From assembly GCA_041391765.1 (NCBI GenBank), contig JAWKNJ010000020.1, forward strand, positions 55,758-119,757: a stretch of 64,000 nucleotides of DNA, read 5' to 3'. The position numbers and the translations under genes are program-made. The notes below the pieces were generated by a model. The model was not told where the DNA came from and made no database searches. It saw only the letters and a program-made list of their open reading frames with translations. Source of the DNA: SHAN690 sp041391765 (GTDB lineage Bacteria > Bacteroidota > Bacteroidia > Flavobacteriales_G > Salibacteraceae). Positions 19,703 through 28,142 of this stretch are shown in pieces (position 1 is the stretch's first letter; the number at the start of each line of letters is the position of its first letter).

Positions 19703-20467
19703 TCAGGCAATGCCGAGCATGACCACGAATCCGATTGCAATCATCAAAACTCCAACAATGGTTTGCAGCGCATTGATGGTAACTTTCTTGAGCAGCCTTC
19801 GGCCTATAATGGCTCCAACAAATGCACAGCCTGTGGCAGCAATGATTAACCCAATCGAATCAGCAATAGAAGAGAAATCAAAGGTGAAGGCGTAGGTGCC
19901 AATGCGCATGGTGTCCACAAAACAAGCAATCACAATTCCCGATGCCACGAATTGTTCTTTTGACATTGGCACTTTAATCAGAAAGGCACTGCGCAATGCT
20001 CCCTGATGTCCGCTAACGCCACCAAAAAATCCGCTGATGATTCCACCTGGGACTAGCCATTGTTTGCCGAACTCCAACTTTTTGAGGGCCGGGATCAATT
20101 CAAATAAGGAGAATACAATGATCATGATCCCGATCAGCAGGTTGATTGCGCTGGTTTCAAATCCCATTAATTGGACTGAGTGATCTGCATTATGACTTAC
20201 CATTCCCAACAACCAAGCTCCTAGGAATGCACCCAGAATGGCAGGAACACCAAACTTTAACACGACTTCCTTGACCGCATGTTTTCCGATCAATGTGAGC
20301 TTGAACAGATTGTTGGTGAAGTGCACGATGGCCGTAGCAGCCACCGCAATTTCGGGAGGGAAAAACAAAATGAATGCAGGAGTGAGCATCGTGCCCAAAC
20401 CAAAGCCGCTGAAGAAGGTGAGCATTGAGGCTCCGAAGGCGACAACTAAAACAATTACGTATTCCAT
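19703..20467 (-). CDS. TauE/SafE-family membrane permease
   Basis: About 254 residues from the ATG at 20467 (MEYVIVLVVAFGAS). A longer frame from a TTG at 20521 exists but its leader is not membrane-like and coincides with a hairpin. Eight or so hydrophobic segments are visible, with two half-repeats; GISGFFGGVSGHQGALRS-like glycine loops (here GGIISGFFGGVSGHQGA) are typical of TauE/SafE (DUF81) transporters. These export sulfite, sulfoacetate or other small organic anions; the substrate is not deducible. A strong hairpin ends 7 bp before the ATG, and the gene diverges from a nitroreductase. Confidence 0.88.
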   Translation of the reverse strand: MEYVIVLVVAFGASMLTFFSGFGLGTMLTPAFILFFPPEIAVAATAIVHFTNNLFKLTLIGKHAVKEVVLKFGVPAILGAFLGAWLLGMVSHNADHSVQLMGFETSAINLLIGIMIIVFSLFELIPALKKLEFGKQWLVPGGIISGFFGGVSGHQGALRSAFLIKVPMSKEQFVASGIVIACFVDTMRIGTYAFTFDFSSIADSIGLIIAATGCAFVGAIIGRRLLKKVTINALQTIVGVLMIAIGFVVMLGIA

Positions 20468-20474
20468 AAAAGAG

Positions 20475-20510
20475 CATCGGGGAACACCGACCTGGTCGAT
20501 TTCCCCGATG
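20475..20510 (-). promoter_or_regulatory. Hairpin immediately upstream of the TauE/SafE start codon
   Basis: CATCGGGGAA (20475-20484) pairs with TTCCCCGATG (20501-20510), and the interior holds CGACC/GGTCG. On the minus strand the hairpin is followed by CTCTTTT and then the ATG. It resembles an attenuator or a translation-blocking hairpin. A perfect inverted repeat AAACCTT-GATT-AAGGTTT lies further up (20524-20541). Confidence 0.5.
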
Positions 20511-20577
20511 TTGCACCCCAAAAAACCTTGATTAAGGTTTGATAGACTAACGGGAAAACCATTATTCCAATTATTTC

Positions 20578-20601
20578 GCGGTGGGTTATTTAGACCACCG
20601 C
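20578..20601 (+). repeat. Hairpin in the 5' region of the nitroreductase
   Basis: GCGGTGG (20578-20584) and CCACCGC (20595-20601) form a 7-bp GC-rich stem with a 10-base loop, 40 bp upstream of the nitroreductase ATG. Function unknown. Confidence 0.45.
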
Positions 20602-20640
20602 ACGCAATTTTACGATGAGTTTTACAAAAACAGGATTAAG

Positions 20641-21225
20641 ATGAAGATAAGCGCACAGGATTCAATTGCATGGATCAAGAGAAGAAGATCGGTTTTTCCG
20701 AAAATGTTTGAGCCGGGTGAGGTGAGCGAGCAGGAAATCAAGGACTTGCTGGAAGCAGCGCGCTGGGCACCGACCCACAAGTTGACACAGCCTTGGCGAT
20801 TTGTGGTGTTTCGTGAAGCGGCCAAAATGCGATTAGCGGAATTGCAATGCAAGGCAATTGAAGGCAATATGTTGCCCGAGCAACTGGAAGCCAAACAAAG
20901 CAAAATTCGATTGAATGCCGATCAAAGCGCAGCCATCTTTGCCATATGCATGAAGCGCGATGAAGCTAAGCGCATACCCGAATTTGAGGAAATAGCAGCG
21001 GTTTCCAGTGCAGTTCAAAACATGTGGCTGCATGCAGAAAGTTTAGGTCTTGCAGGTTATTGGAGCACAGGTTCCGCTACTAATCATCCGGATGTTAGAG
21101 CAGAACTAAAACTATCAGCCGATGATTTACACCTAGGTTGGTTTTACCTCGGAAAGTTTAGCGGAGAAATTGTGGAGCCGAAGAATAGGTTGGGGGTGGA
21201 GGTGATTGCTGAGATAAGGAATTGA
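20641..21225 (+). CDS. Nitroreductase-family FMN oxidoreductase
   Basis: A 194-residue protein from the ATG at 20641; an upstream GTG at 20581 adds 20 residues that look like UTR. The N-terminal RRRSVFPKMF and AARWAPTHKLTQPWRFVVF match the FMN/phosphate-binding loops of the small YdjA-type nitroreductases. GLAGYWSTG and YLGKFSG follow as in the family. It uses NAD(P)H to reduce nitro or quinone compounds; the physiological substrate is unknown. Its stop directly abuts the stop of the convergent gene at 21226, leaving no spacer. Confidence 0.9.
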   Translation: MKISAQDSIAWIKRRRSVFPKMFEPGEVSEQEIKDLLEAARWAPTHKLTQPWRFVVFREAAKMRLAELQCKAIEGNMLPEQLEAKQSKIRLNADQSAAIFAICMKRDEAKRIPEFEEIAAVSSAVQNMWLHAESLGLAGYWSTGSATNHPDVRAELKLSADDLHLGWFYLGKFSGEIVEPKNRLGVEVIAEIRN

Positions 21226-21960
21226 CTATTGTTCAATTTTTGTCCATATCAAAATTCTTTCGTTTAGTGTAGGAATGAGACTTTCTAGAAAAGCAAAACA
21301 ATATTCTACGATATGTTCATTGGTTGACTGAATATTTTGAATTTGTTCAAGAAATTTCGAGTCTCTTTCAAGAGTCAGAAAGCTTTTGACTTCCTCTTCG
21401 AGTTCACCTTCCATAAAATGATCATAAAGAAGTCCATCTAAGTCCTTTGCTTCATGGCTTTCAAAATTGCCCGAGTGAATTATCAGGTGACGATTTGTTC
21501 TGTGGTTTGTAAGATATTCGGTTAGCTCAAGTAGACGTTGTCCAGATTCACTATCCTTTATTTCGTGATTATCAATAAAAGTGAACGCATTGCAGTATTT
21601 TTCTGCTATCCTTTTTACAAGAAGCTCATTACCAATTTTGGCACAGACATCTTGTGTTGAAACAAGCTGGACTATGTAATTTTCAAATAGGTATTGATAG
21701 TATTCAGATTCTCTAAGACCTGAATCCTGTAATGGTTTTGTGATTTCACGTGTTTTCAGGAAATGAATAATGATGCCTAGCTTATTAAGGTGATTTTCTA
21801 GCGACATATACCGTTCGAACACCCTAGAAAGCGCTTTAGTGCCGTTTCCAATTGATGATGACTTCGGATCTTTGCTTCGCTGGATAACAAGTGGCTTATA
21901 AGCGCTGATTAAGGTCTTTACAAATTCGGATTGCATAGACCTAGTGCTCACGTAAGTCAT
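21226..21960 (-). CDS. Uncharacterised helical protein, possible HEPN domain
   Basis: A 244-residue, mostly helical, soluble protein. The stretch HRTNRHLIIHSG (~153-164) contains Arg157-x4-His162, the R-x4-6-H pattern of HEPN ribonuclease-like domains. The layout (long helices before it, an acidic loop after) resembles Cthe_2314-type HEPN proteins. No partner nucleotidyltransferase (MNT) or other toxin/antitoxin gene is next to it; the downstream neighbour on the same strand is a convergent-ended nitroreductase. The gene looks AT-richer than its neighbours, which may mean recent acquisition. The HEPN call is tentative. Confidence 0.5.
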   Translation of the reverse strand: MTYVSTRSMQSEFVKTLISAYKPLVIQRSKDPKSSSIGNGTKALSRVFERYMSLENHLNKLGIIIHFLKTREITKPLQDSGLRESEYYQYLFENYIVQLVSTQDVCAKIGNELLVKRIAEKYCNAFTFIDNHEIKDSESGQRLLELTEYLTNHRTNRHLIIHSGNFESHEAKDLDGLLYDHFMEGELEEEVKSFLTLERDSKFLEQIQNIQSTNEHIVEYCFAFLESLIPTLNERILIWTKIEQ

Positions 21961-22043
21961 AGTTTAGATTATATAGTCAATGAAATTATGCAGCAGGTAT
22001 TAGGCGCATTGATACTAAAAACAAATTACATGGATACCACAAC

Positions 22044-22742
22044 TTAATCCTTTAAGTCTGGTTGCCTATCAACCTGCTCTTTCAGGTTTCTTAGAAGTGA
22101 CTTTAGCTCATTATTATCTGGATCTTGAGAAATGAGCCATGATATTTGAGTTAATCCCTGTCCAATTAAGTTATTTAGTTCGTCTCTATCTACTTCTGAG
22201 AAATCACCGATGATATCATCATCAATTCTTCTTTTCAGGTTTTCAGGTTGTCGTGCTTTTTCGACCAAAATCTTCGTAACATCATCAGATACGCTTTCTT
22301 GAAGATTGTAGGCCATTTCATATCCCTTAAACCCCATGTCGATTGATCGCTTTAATAGTTGCTGCCCCTTTTCTATCTCTCCAATTTTCTTGTATGAAAA
22401 CCCTAATAAACCTACAGTAACGGCATCAGAATCCCCTAGACTCAATGCCTTTTCAAAATCGTCAATTGCATCCAAATTAAAATTTAGAGCAGAAAGGCCA
22501 TTCGCACGTGTGATCAGTGCGGGGGCAAATTCTGGAGTAATACTTAAGATCAAATCAGCCACAGCTACGCAGCCATGGTAGTCTTTGACTAAGAGCTTTT
22601 CATTCGCTTTTTTGAGTAGCGAGTGAATGAATTTCATGTCGCCAGTTCGGTCAAGTGCGTCCTCTTTTCTTGACTCAGTGAACACCAGAAGTATTGTCAA
22701 AATAATGGCTAAGAAAATTGCCAGAGCAATAGCGACAGTCAT
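22044..22742 (-). CDS. Membrane-anchored TPR protein
   Basis: A 232-residue protein. One N-terminal transmembrane segment (TVAIALAIFLAIILTILLVF) is followed by TPR-like repeats (~40-140; ALITRANGLSALNFNLDAI, then DAVTVGLLGFSYKKIGEIEK) and a charged C-terminus. TPR modules bind partner proteins, but no partner is evident. The gene ends 83 bp before the possible HEPN gene starts, on the same strand. Function unknown. Confidence 0.65.
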   Translation of the reverse strand: MTVAIALAIFLAIILTILLVFTESRKEDALDRTGDMKFIHSLLKKANEKLLVKDYHGCVAVADLILSITPEFAPALITRANGLSALNFNLDAIDDFEKALSLGDSDAVTVGLLGFSYKKIGEIEKGQQLLKRSIDMGFKGYEMAYNLQESVSDDVTKILVEKARQPENLKRRIDDDIIGDFSEVDRDELNNLIGQGLTQISWLISQDPDNNELKSLLRNLKEQVDRQPDLKD

Positions 22743-22787
22743 TTAGGGAATATTGGTGAGGTTATAAATGTATTCTACTAATCTGAT

Positions 22788-23903
22788 CTAGAATGAAATC
22801 AAAACCTCCTTCACCTTCCTTGCCGTTTCATCCCATGAGAATTGGGTGGCGCGTGCTTTTCCTTTTTTGCGCAGCGAGTCGGCCAGTTTTTGATCCGTTT
22901 CGATGGCCTTCATGTGTTCGGCAATCTTGGCGTGGTCGTCAGGTTCAGCAATTAGTGCTGCGTCTCCAGCTACTTCCGGTAGGCTGGAACTTGTTCCGGT
23001 AATCACGGGTGTTTCGGCATTGAATGCTTCTACGATCGGAATCCCAAAACCTTCGAAGTAAGATGGAAAGATGAGGGCAGTAGCAGAACCCATCACACGG
23101 CTCAGGCGTTCAATGCCGAGATTACCCGTGAAAATGATGTCGTCCGCGAAGTTGGAATTGGCCAAAGCATCGTCCATTTCCTTGTAGTGCCAAAGCGGGT
23201 TACCCACGAGCAACAGTTTCTGATAACCTCCACTTTTTCGGTAGAGGTCATAAGCCTGAACGATGCCGTGAATGTTCTTTCGGTACGAGAAATTTCCCAC
23301 AAATAGGAAGTAGGGCTTACCGCCTGAAACTTCATTCAACGTGCTGAGTTTCTCGCTGTCGGTCAATTTTCGGTAATGGACATTCGATCCGTTATACGCG
23401 ACTTGTATTTTATCTCGATCTACACCATAAGTCCGTGCAATGTCGTTTGCAGAATATTCAGAGACCGTTACAATGCGCTTCGCGATTTTGGCAAACTGCG
23501 GGAAGTTGCTGCGATAATAGTTCGCGTATGCTCGCGGTAAGTCCTGCGGACGATGCTCAAAGTTGATGTCGTGGATCACAGGAATTTGTGGAATACGGGT
23601 TCTAGTACTCAAAAAACCGTCCGGTGAAAAGAACAAATCGGCCTTCCATTGCTTCAATGCCTTTGGAACGCTGTACTCAAAATACATACGATAGAGCAGA
23701 GGATGGCGCGCTTGTGGGAAAAGCTCCTTGGCCCACACATTATCCTCATAAACAAACTCGTCATCAAAGGCGCGATCGAAGAGGAAAAGGAACTGGTGTT
23801 CGGGGCAGTCTCGCGTGATGCGACTCATTACCTCGTGCGTAAACCAACCGATGCCGTCCAGTCGGTCGGCAATCAAAAGCCGGGTGTTCACCGCAATTCT
23901 CAC
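22788..23903 (-). CDS. GT4-family glycosyltransferase
   Basis: A 371-residue GT-B glycosyltransferase. The C-terminal half shows FLFVGNFSYRKN (~200) and the E-x7-E motif at Glu284/Glu292 (YFEGFGIPIVEAF), then the nucleotide-sugar loop TPVITGTSSSLPEVAG. The N-terminus (MRIAVNTRLL) is the acceptor-binding Rossmann domain. Such enzymes add hexoses to surface glycans. It diverges from the flippase, chain-length and ligase genes downstream, and probably works in the same surface-polysaccharide pathway. Sugar specificity cannot be read from sequence. Confidence 0.93.
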   Translation of the reverse strand: MRIAVNTRLLIADRLDGIGWFTHEVMSRITRDCPEHQFLFLFDRAFDDEFVYEDNVWAKELFPQARHPLLYRMYFEYSVPKALKQWKADLFFSPDGFLSTRTRIPQIPVIHDINFEHRPQDLPRAYANYYRSNFPQFAKIAKRIVTVSEYSANDIARTYGVDRDKIQVAYNGSNVHYRKLTDSEKLSTLNEVSGGKPYFLFVGNFSYRKNIHGIVQAYDLYRKSGGYQKLLLVGNPLWHYKEMDDALANSNFADDIIFTGNLGIERLSRVMGSATALIFPSYFEGFGIPIVEAFNAETPVITGTSSSLPEVAGDAALIAEPDDHAKIAEHMKAIETDQKLADSLRKKGKARATQFSWDETARKVKEVLISF

Positions 23904-24139
23904 CGCGCGAAGGTATAGTTAGGCATGGATGCACATAGGTTATGATTTTATGAGCGGTTGAAATCGTGCTTAGACTGAAGTAGATAAAAGATGGATAGAC
24001 AAAAGATTGAAGACGAAAAGACCATAGATTAAAGACAACCATGAGCCATCGACTGTTGGCCATGGACGATTTCTATTCTTAGCTGATCAAAAATCATAAT
24101 CCCCTGAATTGCCCGTTCTTTGTCGCTGGCATTGCCCAC
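23904..24139. other. 236-bp divergent spacer upstream of glycosyltransferase and flippase
   Basis: No gene is seen. It holds a degenerate tandem repeat (23972-24040) and should contain promoters for both flanking genes. No TAnnTTTG box with a correct -33 element could be assigned. Confidence 0.4.
23972..24040 (+). repeat. Degenerate ~15-bp tandem repeat (AGAnnnAAGACnAAA)
   Basis: Successive units read AGACTGAAGTAGATAAA, AGATGGATAGACAAA, AGATTGAAGACGAAA, AGACCATAGATTAA and AGACAACC. Such AGAC/AAA-rich arrays occur in intergenic DNA of Bacteroidota. Role unknown. Confidence 0.55.
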
Positions 24140-25573
24140 ATGAAGAAGAATTTCACCGCCAACTTATTTTTCCTTGTAGTCCTGAACCTGCTTATAAAGC
24201 CGATCTACATTTTTGGGATCGAGGTTGGGATACAAAACAGCGTAGGTCCGGCTGAGTATGGGCTGTATTACGCCATGTTCAATTTCACGTTTCTGTTCAA
24301 CGTGTTGCTTGACATGGGCATCAACAATTTTCAGAAAATCAAGGTTGCTCAACATGCAGAATCAGGCATCGCTAACATGGCCTCGCTGGTTCCACTGAAA
24401 ATGGAATTGGCAGCAGTTTACATGTTGGTTACGGTTGTCATCGCGATGGTCATGGGATTCGATGAGCGCTACTGGTTTTTCATCGGATGGTTGATGCTCA
24501 ATCACGTGTTGAGCGCATTTCTGCTCTTGCTTCGTGCAAACCTCAGCGGACTTCATCTTTTCCTTCGCGACAGCATCGTATCGGTGATTGATCGACTTCT
24601 TTTGGTAGTTGGTATTGGCTATGTGCTGTGGTTTGGAAAATCCGAATTTCAAATCGAGTGGTTTGCCTTGGCCCAGACAGGTGCTTATGTTGTTGCCATC
24701 CTGAGTGCAGTGGTCATGCTCCCTGCCGGTTCACGCTTTCCTAAACTCAATTTTTCATGGGAAGGCGGAATGCAGATGTTACGGCAAACCTGGCCATTCG
24801 CGCTGCTCATCTTGTTAATGACGGCCTACAACAAATTGGATGGAGTCATGATCGAACGACTGGCAGCTGACGGACTCACCGAGGCCGGTATATATGCCCA
24901 GGCTTATCGTTTGATCGATGCCGGAAACAGTTTTGCCTTCCTATATGCCGGAATGCTTCTACCGGTTTTTGCTCGCCTCTATGGATCTGATCGCTTGAGT
25001 GAAATTAATTCATTGATTAATCAGGGAATCCGATTCTTGGTGCTTCCGGCAATCATTGGAGCAATTTGCGTTTGGTTTTACGGAGGATTTATGATGGACT
25101 TGCTCTACGATCAAATGGCTTCTGAATCGGCATTGAGTTTCACGTGGTTGATGGGTTCGTTTATCTGTATATGCCTAGGGTATGTATTTGGAACGCTTCT
25201 CACAGCTGCCAATCGAATGCGTGAAATGAATATTGCGGCACTATTATCAGTGATTGCGAATGTTGGATTGAATTTCTTCCTCATCCCGACAATGGGTGCG
25301 GAAGGAGCTGCGATAGCGAGCTTTATCAGCTTGTCATTGATGGCTGTTGCACAACTAGTATTCGTTTTCTCGAGTATAAAAATCGGATTTCAGTTTGACT
25401 GGTTATGGCGAACGGTGCTTGTGGCTTTTATCGCTACCGTTGCTGGATACTTCATCGTTGATTTGATCCAAGAGAGCTTGCAAGGGTTGATGGCGTTGAT
25501 TGCAATTTCGGCACTTACCTACGGATTGCTTGGATTGAAACGAAGCGACTTGAAAACCGCTTTGCCAGAATAA
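24140..25573 (+). CDS. Polysaccharide flippase (Wzx-like, MOP superfamily)
   Basis: A 477-residue membrane protein with about 12-14 hydrophobic segments and the oligosaccharide-flippase start (NLFFLVVLNLLIKPIYIFGIE, conserved GPAEYGLYYAMFN loop). MOP-family Wzx proteins move lipid-linked sugar units across the inner membrane. The next genes encode a Wzz-like protein and an O-antigen ligase/polymerase, which supports this role. A glycosyltransferase diverges upstream. Confidence 0.9.
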   Translation: MKKNFTANLFFLVVLNLLIKPIYIFGIEVGIQNSVGPAEYGLYYAMFNFTFLFNVLLDMGINNFQKIKVAQHAESGIANMASLVPLKMELAAVYMLVTVVIAMVMGFDERYWFFIGWLMLNHVLSAFLLLLRANLSGLHLFLRDSIVSVIDRLLLVVGIGYVLWFGKSEFQIEWFALAQTGAYVVAILSAVVMLPAGSRFPKLNFSWEGGMQMLRQTWPFALLILLMTAYNKLDGVMIERLAADGLTEAGIYAQAYRLIDAGNSFAFLYAGMLLPVFARLYGSDRLSEINSLINQGIRFLVLPAIIGAICVWFYGGFMMDLLYDQMASESALSFTWLMGSFICICLGYVFGTLLTAANRMREMNIAALLSVIANVGLNFFLIPTMGAEGAAIASFISLSLMAVAQLVFVFSSIKIGFQFDWLWRTVLVAFIATVAGYFIVDLIQESLQGLMALIAISALTYGLLGLKRSDLKTALPE

Positions 25574-25629
25574 GGGTGAGGCAATAAATCCGCAGTCTTT
25601 TCGTAAGGCAATGCGCAATGCAATATCTA

Positions 25630-25637
25630 TACATTTG
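25630..25637 (+). promoter_or_regulatory. Possible -7 box before the Wzz-like gene
   Basis: TACATTTG fits TAnnTTTG, about 43 bp before the ATG at 25680. No TTG at the expected -33 position, so this is weak. Confidence 0.3.
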
Positions 25638-25679
25638 GCACCCCTTGTTTAGGGCATTTTCAACAGACAACTCACTCAC

Positions 25680-26696
25680 ATGCAAGACAACGTACCTCAG
25701 TCAGGATTTGACTCAACCAACCTGCTGTTCTTTCTGCTCAGTTATCGGAAACCACTGATCATCATTTCGGTCGCTGCGGCCATTGTTTCGGCTGTGGTTT
25801 CATTGATGATTCAAGAAAAATTCTTGAGTACGGTGATTATGTTCCCGGCCTCTACCAACTCGGTCTCGAAGTCCTTAATGACGGATGATGTGACGGGAAA
25901 ACTGGATATCAATGCTTTCGGTGAAGAAGAACAAGCAGAGCAGTTGCTCCAGATTTTGAACTCAGATGAAATCAGCGGTTACATCAGAACGAAGTACAAC
26001 TTGATGGAGCACTACGGTTATGATCCAAGTGAGAAGTATGCCTTGACCAACACCGTAAAGGAATACGAAGACAATGTGACCTTCAAGCGAACTGAATTCA
26101 ACTCCGTTCGAATTGATGTGATGGATCACGATCCTGTCTTAGCATCAGAAATGGCGAATGAGATAGCAGATCGATTGGATACTGTTCGTACGCGTATGCA
26201 ACACGATCGAGCCAAGGTTGGTTTGCGAATCATTGAGCAGGAGTACAAGAAAATGCAGGACTACATGCATAGCATGGACGATTCGTTGACTGCCATCCGT
26301 AAGAAAGGCTTGACGGACTTCGAAGTGGAAGTGGAGCAGCTCACCAAGGCATATTATGACGCTTTGGCGAAAGGCAACAACTCCCTCATCAACGAGTTGG
26401 AGAAGAAGCTCGCGATCTTCGCGGAGTACGGTAGTGCTTATCGATCGCTGACTGAAAACCTCGAGTTTGAGCGTGAGCAGCTGGCCTTGCTCCGCGCCAA
26501 ATACGAGGAGACAAAAGCTGACGCGCATGAGTCGCTAACAACCAAGTTCGTTGTGAATCGTGCCTGGCCTTCAGAGAAAAAGGCTTATCCAATCCGATGG
26601 CTGATTGTATTGGTGAGCACGTTCTCAGCATTCCTGCTGACCGTGTTGGGCATCATCGCGTTGGAAAACTTCCGTAAGTTCAGAAGAACCGAATAG
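25680..26696 (+). CDS. Wzz-like polysaccharide chain-length determinant
   Basis: A 338-residue protein with the two-helix PCP layout: TM1 at ~28-48 (PLIIISVAAAIVSAVVSLM), a large periplasmic alpha-helical coiled-coil region (~50-300), and TM2 at ~306-328 (RWLIVLVSTFSAFLLTVLGI). No C-terminal tyrosine kinase is fused. It sets polymer length for O-antigen or exopolysaccharide made by the Wzx/Wzy route. It is followed 9 bp later by an O-antigen ligase/polymerase gene. Confidence 0.88.
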   Translation: MQDNVPQSGFDSTNLLFFLLSYRKPLIIISVAAAIVSAVVSLMIQEKFLSTVIMFPASTNSVSKSLMTDDVTGKLDINAFGEEEQAEQLLQILNSDEISGYIRTKYNLMEHYGYDPSEKYALTNTVKEYEDNVTFKRTEFNSVRIDVMDHDPVLASEMANEIADRLDTVRTRMQHDRAKVGLRIIEQEYKKMQDYMHSMDDSLTAIRKKGLTDFEVEVEQLTKAYYDALAKGNNSLINELEKKLAIFAEYGSAYRSLTENLEFEREQLALLRAKYEETKADAHESLTTKFVVNRAWPSEKKAYPIRWLIVLVSTFSAFLLTVLGIIALENFRKFRRTE

Positions 26697-26705
26697 GTTT
26701 CAGCT

Positions 26706-28142
26706 GTGACGCAGGTCCAGATCAACAAGTGGCTTTATTTGATCGGTGGCGCCTTCGTGGTGCTGATCGGCCTGTTTGTTTGGCTTGAACAATTTTGGGT
26801 GGTTGGTCTGCCGATCGCTTTTGCGATTATCGGTTTAGCACTTTTTAAACTTGACTGGCTTTTCCTGCTCATCACCATCTTAACTCCTCTAAGTGTAGCT
26901 TTTGAAGAATTGCCTGGAGGTTTCGGACTCAGCTTGCCTACAGAGCCGCTCATCTTCGGTATGATGGTGGTGTTCTTGTTAAAGGTCTTTTATGATGGCC
27001 AATTTGACCATCGCATTCTATGGCATCCGCTAACCATCGCCATCGGAATGAATCTGGCGTGGGTGTTCCTATGCATCTTTCCGAGTGAAGAGCCGGGTGT
27101 TTCGGTCAAGTTTTTCGTTTCACGCTTGTGGTATGTAGTGGGGTTCTACTTCATTGCTATTCAGGTTTTCCAAAATCCGCAAAACATCAGAAGGTTCCTT
27201 TGGTTTTATATCGTTCCACTGTCATTAGTTGGGATCTATACCGTGGCTATTCACGCAACGCACGGATTCGCTGAAAAGCCTGCGCATTGGGTTATGCAGC
27301 CGTTCTTTAAGGATCATACGAGTTATGGAGCGATACTCGCGATGTTCTATCCGATTGCTTGGGCATACCTATGGAGCAAGAATCTAACGGTCACCACCAA
27401 AGTGGTCATCACCGTCATAATGCTGGTGCTGACAGTTGCGTTGATTTTCTCCTACACAAGAGCTGCTTGGGTAAGCTTGGTTGGCGCCATGGGCATTATG
27501 ACCTTGCTGATGATGCGTGTTCGTTGGTGGATTGTGGCGTTGATTGCAATTGCTTCTGTTGGAGGTTATTTCGCTTTCGAAGATCAGGTCATGATGAAAC
27601 TCGAAAAGAACCGACAAGATTCATCGGACGACCTCGCAGAGCACGTGAATTCAATATCCAATGTTGCCACGGATGCAAGCAATTTAGAACGAATCAATCG
27701 TTGGAGTGCAGCACTCAGAATGTTCGAAGAAAAGCCAATCATGGGTTTTGGGCCGGGAACTTACAAATTCAAATACGCTCCCTATCAGCATTCGTCTCAG
27801 CTCACGATCATTAGCACCAATTTCGGTGATTTGGGTAATGCCCACAGCGAGTACTTTGGTCCGCTGGCAGAGATGGGAGTACTTGGTTTATTAACGTTCC
27901 TTGCCGTGATTGGAATAGCGATTTACAAGTTCATTGTGGTCTATCTGAAGCTCGAAAACAGGGAATTGAAGGTGATTCTAATGGGAATTTTCCTTGGTTG
28001 GTGTACCTATCTGATTCATGGAACACTCAACAACTATTTGGATTTGGATAAGGCTAACGTTCCGTTTTGGGGCTTCTTGGCCATTTTGGTTGCGATTGAA
28101 CTCTATCACAAAAACAAATCAGAAGAAGCGACAGCTTATTAG
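26706..28142 (+). CDS. O-antigen ligase / polymerase family membrane protein
   Basis: A 478-residue polytopic protein starting at a GTG (26706). It has about 11-12 transmembrane segments, a large periplasmic loop after FSYTRAAWVSL, and the later NAHSEYFGPLAEMGVLGLL motif, which is the Wzy_C / O-antigen-ligase signature (H in a GHNxxL-like loop). It either ligates O-antigen to lipid A-core or polymerises repeat units; the sequence does not decide between these. The last 24 bp overlap the 3' end of the convergent phosphatase gene. Confidence 0.88.
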   Translation: MTQVQINKWLYLIGGAFVVLIGLFVWLEQFWVVGLPIAFAIIGLALFKLDWLFLLITILTPLSVAFEELPGGFGLSLPTEPLIFGMMVVFLLKVFYDGQFDHRILWHPLTIAIGMNLAWVFLCIFPSEEPGVSVKFFVSRLWYVVGFYFIAIQVFQNPQNIRRFLWFYIVPLSLVGIYTVAIHATHGFAEKPAHWVMQPFFKDHTSYGAILAMFYPIAWAYLWSKNLTVTTKVVITVIMLVLTVALIFSYTRAAWVSLVGAMGIMTLLMMRVRWWIVALIAIASVGGYFAFEDQVMMKLEKNRQDSSDDLAEHVNSISNVATDASNLERINRWSAALRMFEEKPIMGFGPGTYKFKYAPYQHSSQLTIISTNFGDLGNAHSEYFGPLAEMGVLGLLTFLAVIGIAIYKFIVVYLKLENRELKVILMGIFLGWCTYLIHGTLNNYLDLDKANVPFWGFLAILVAIELYHKNKSEEATAY

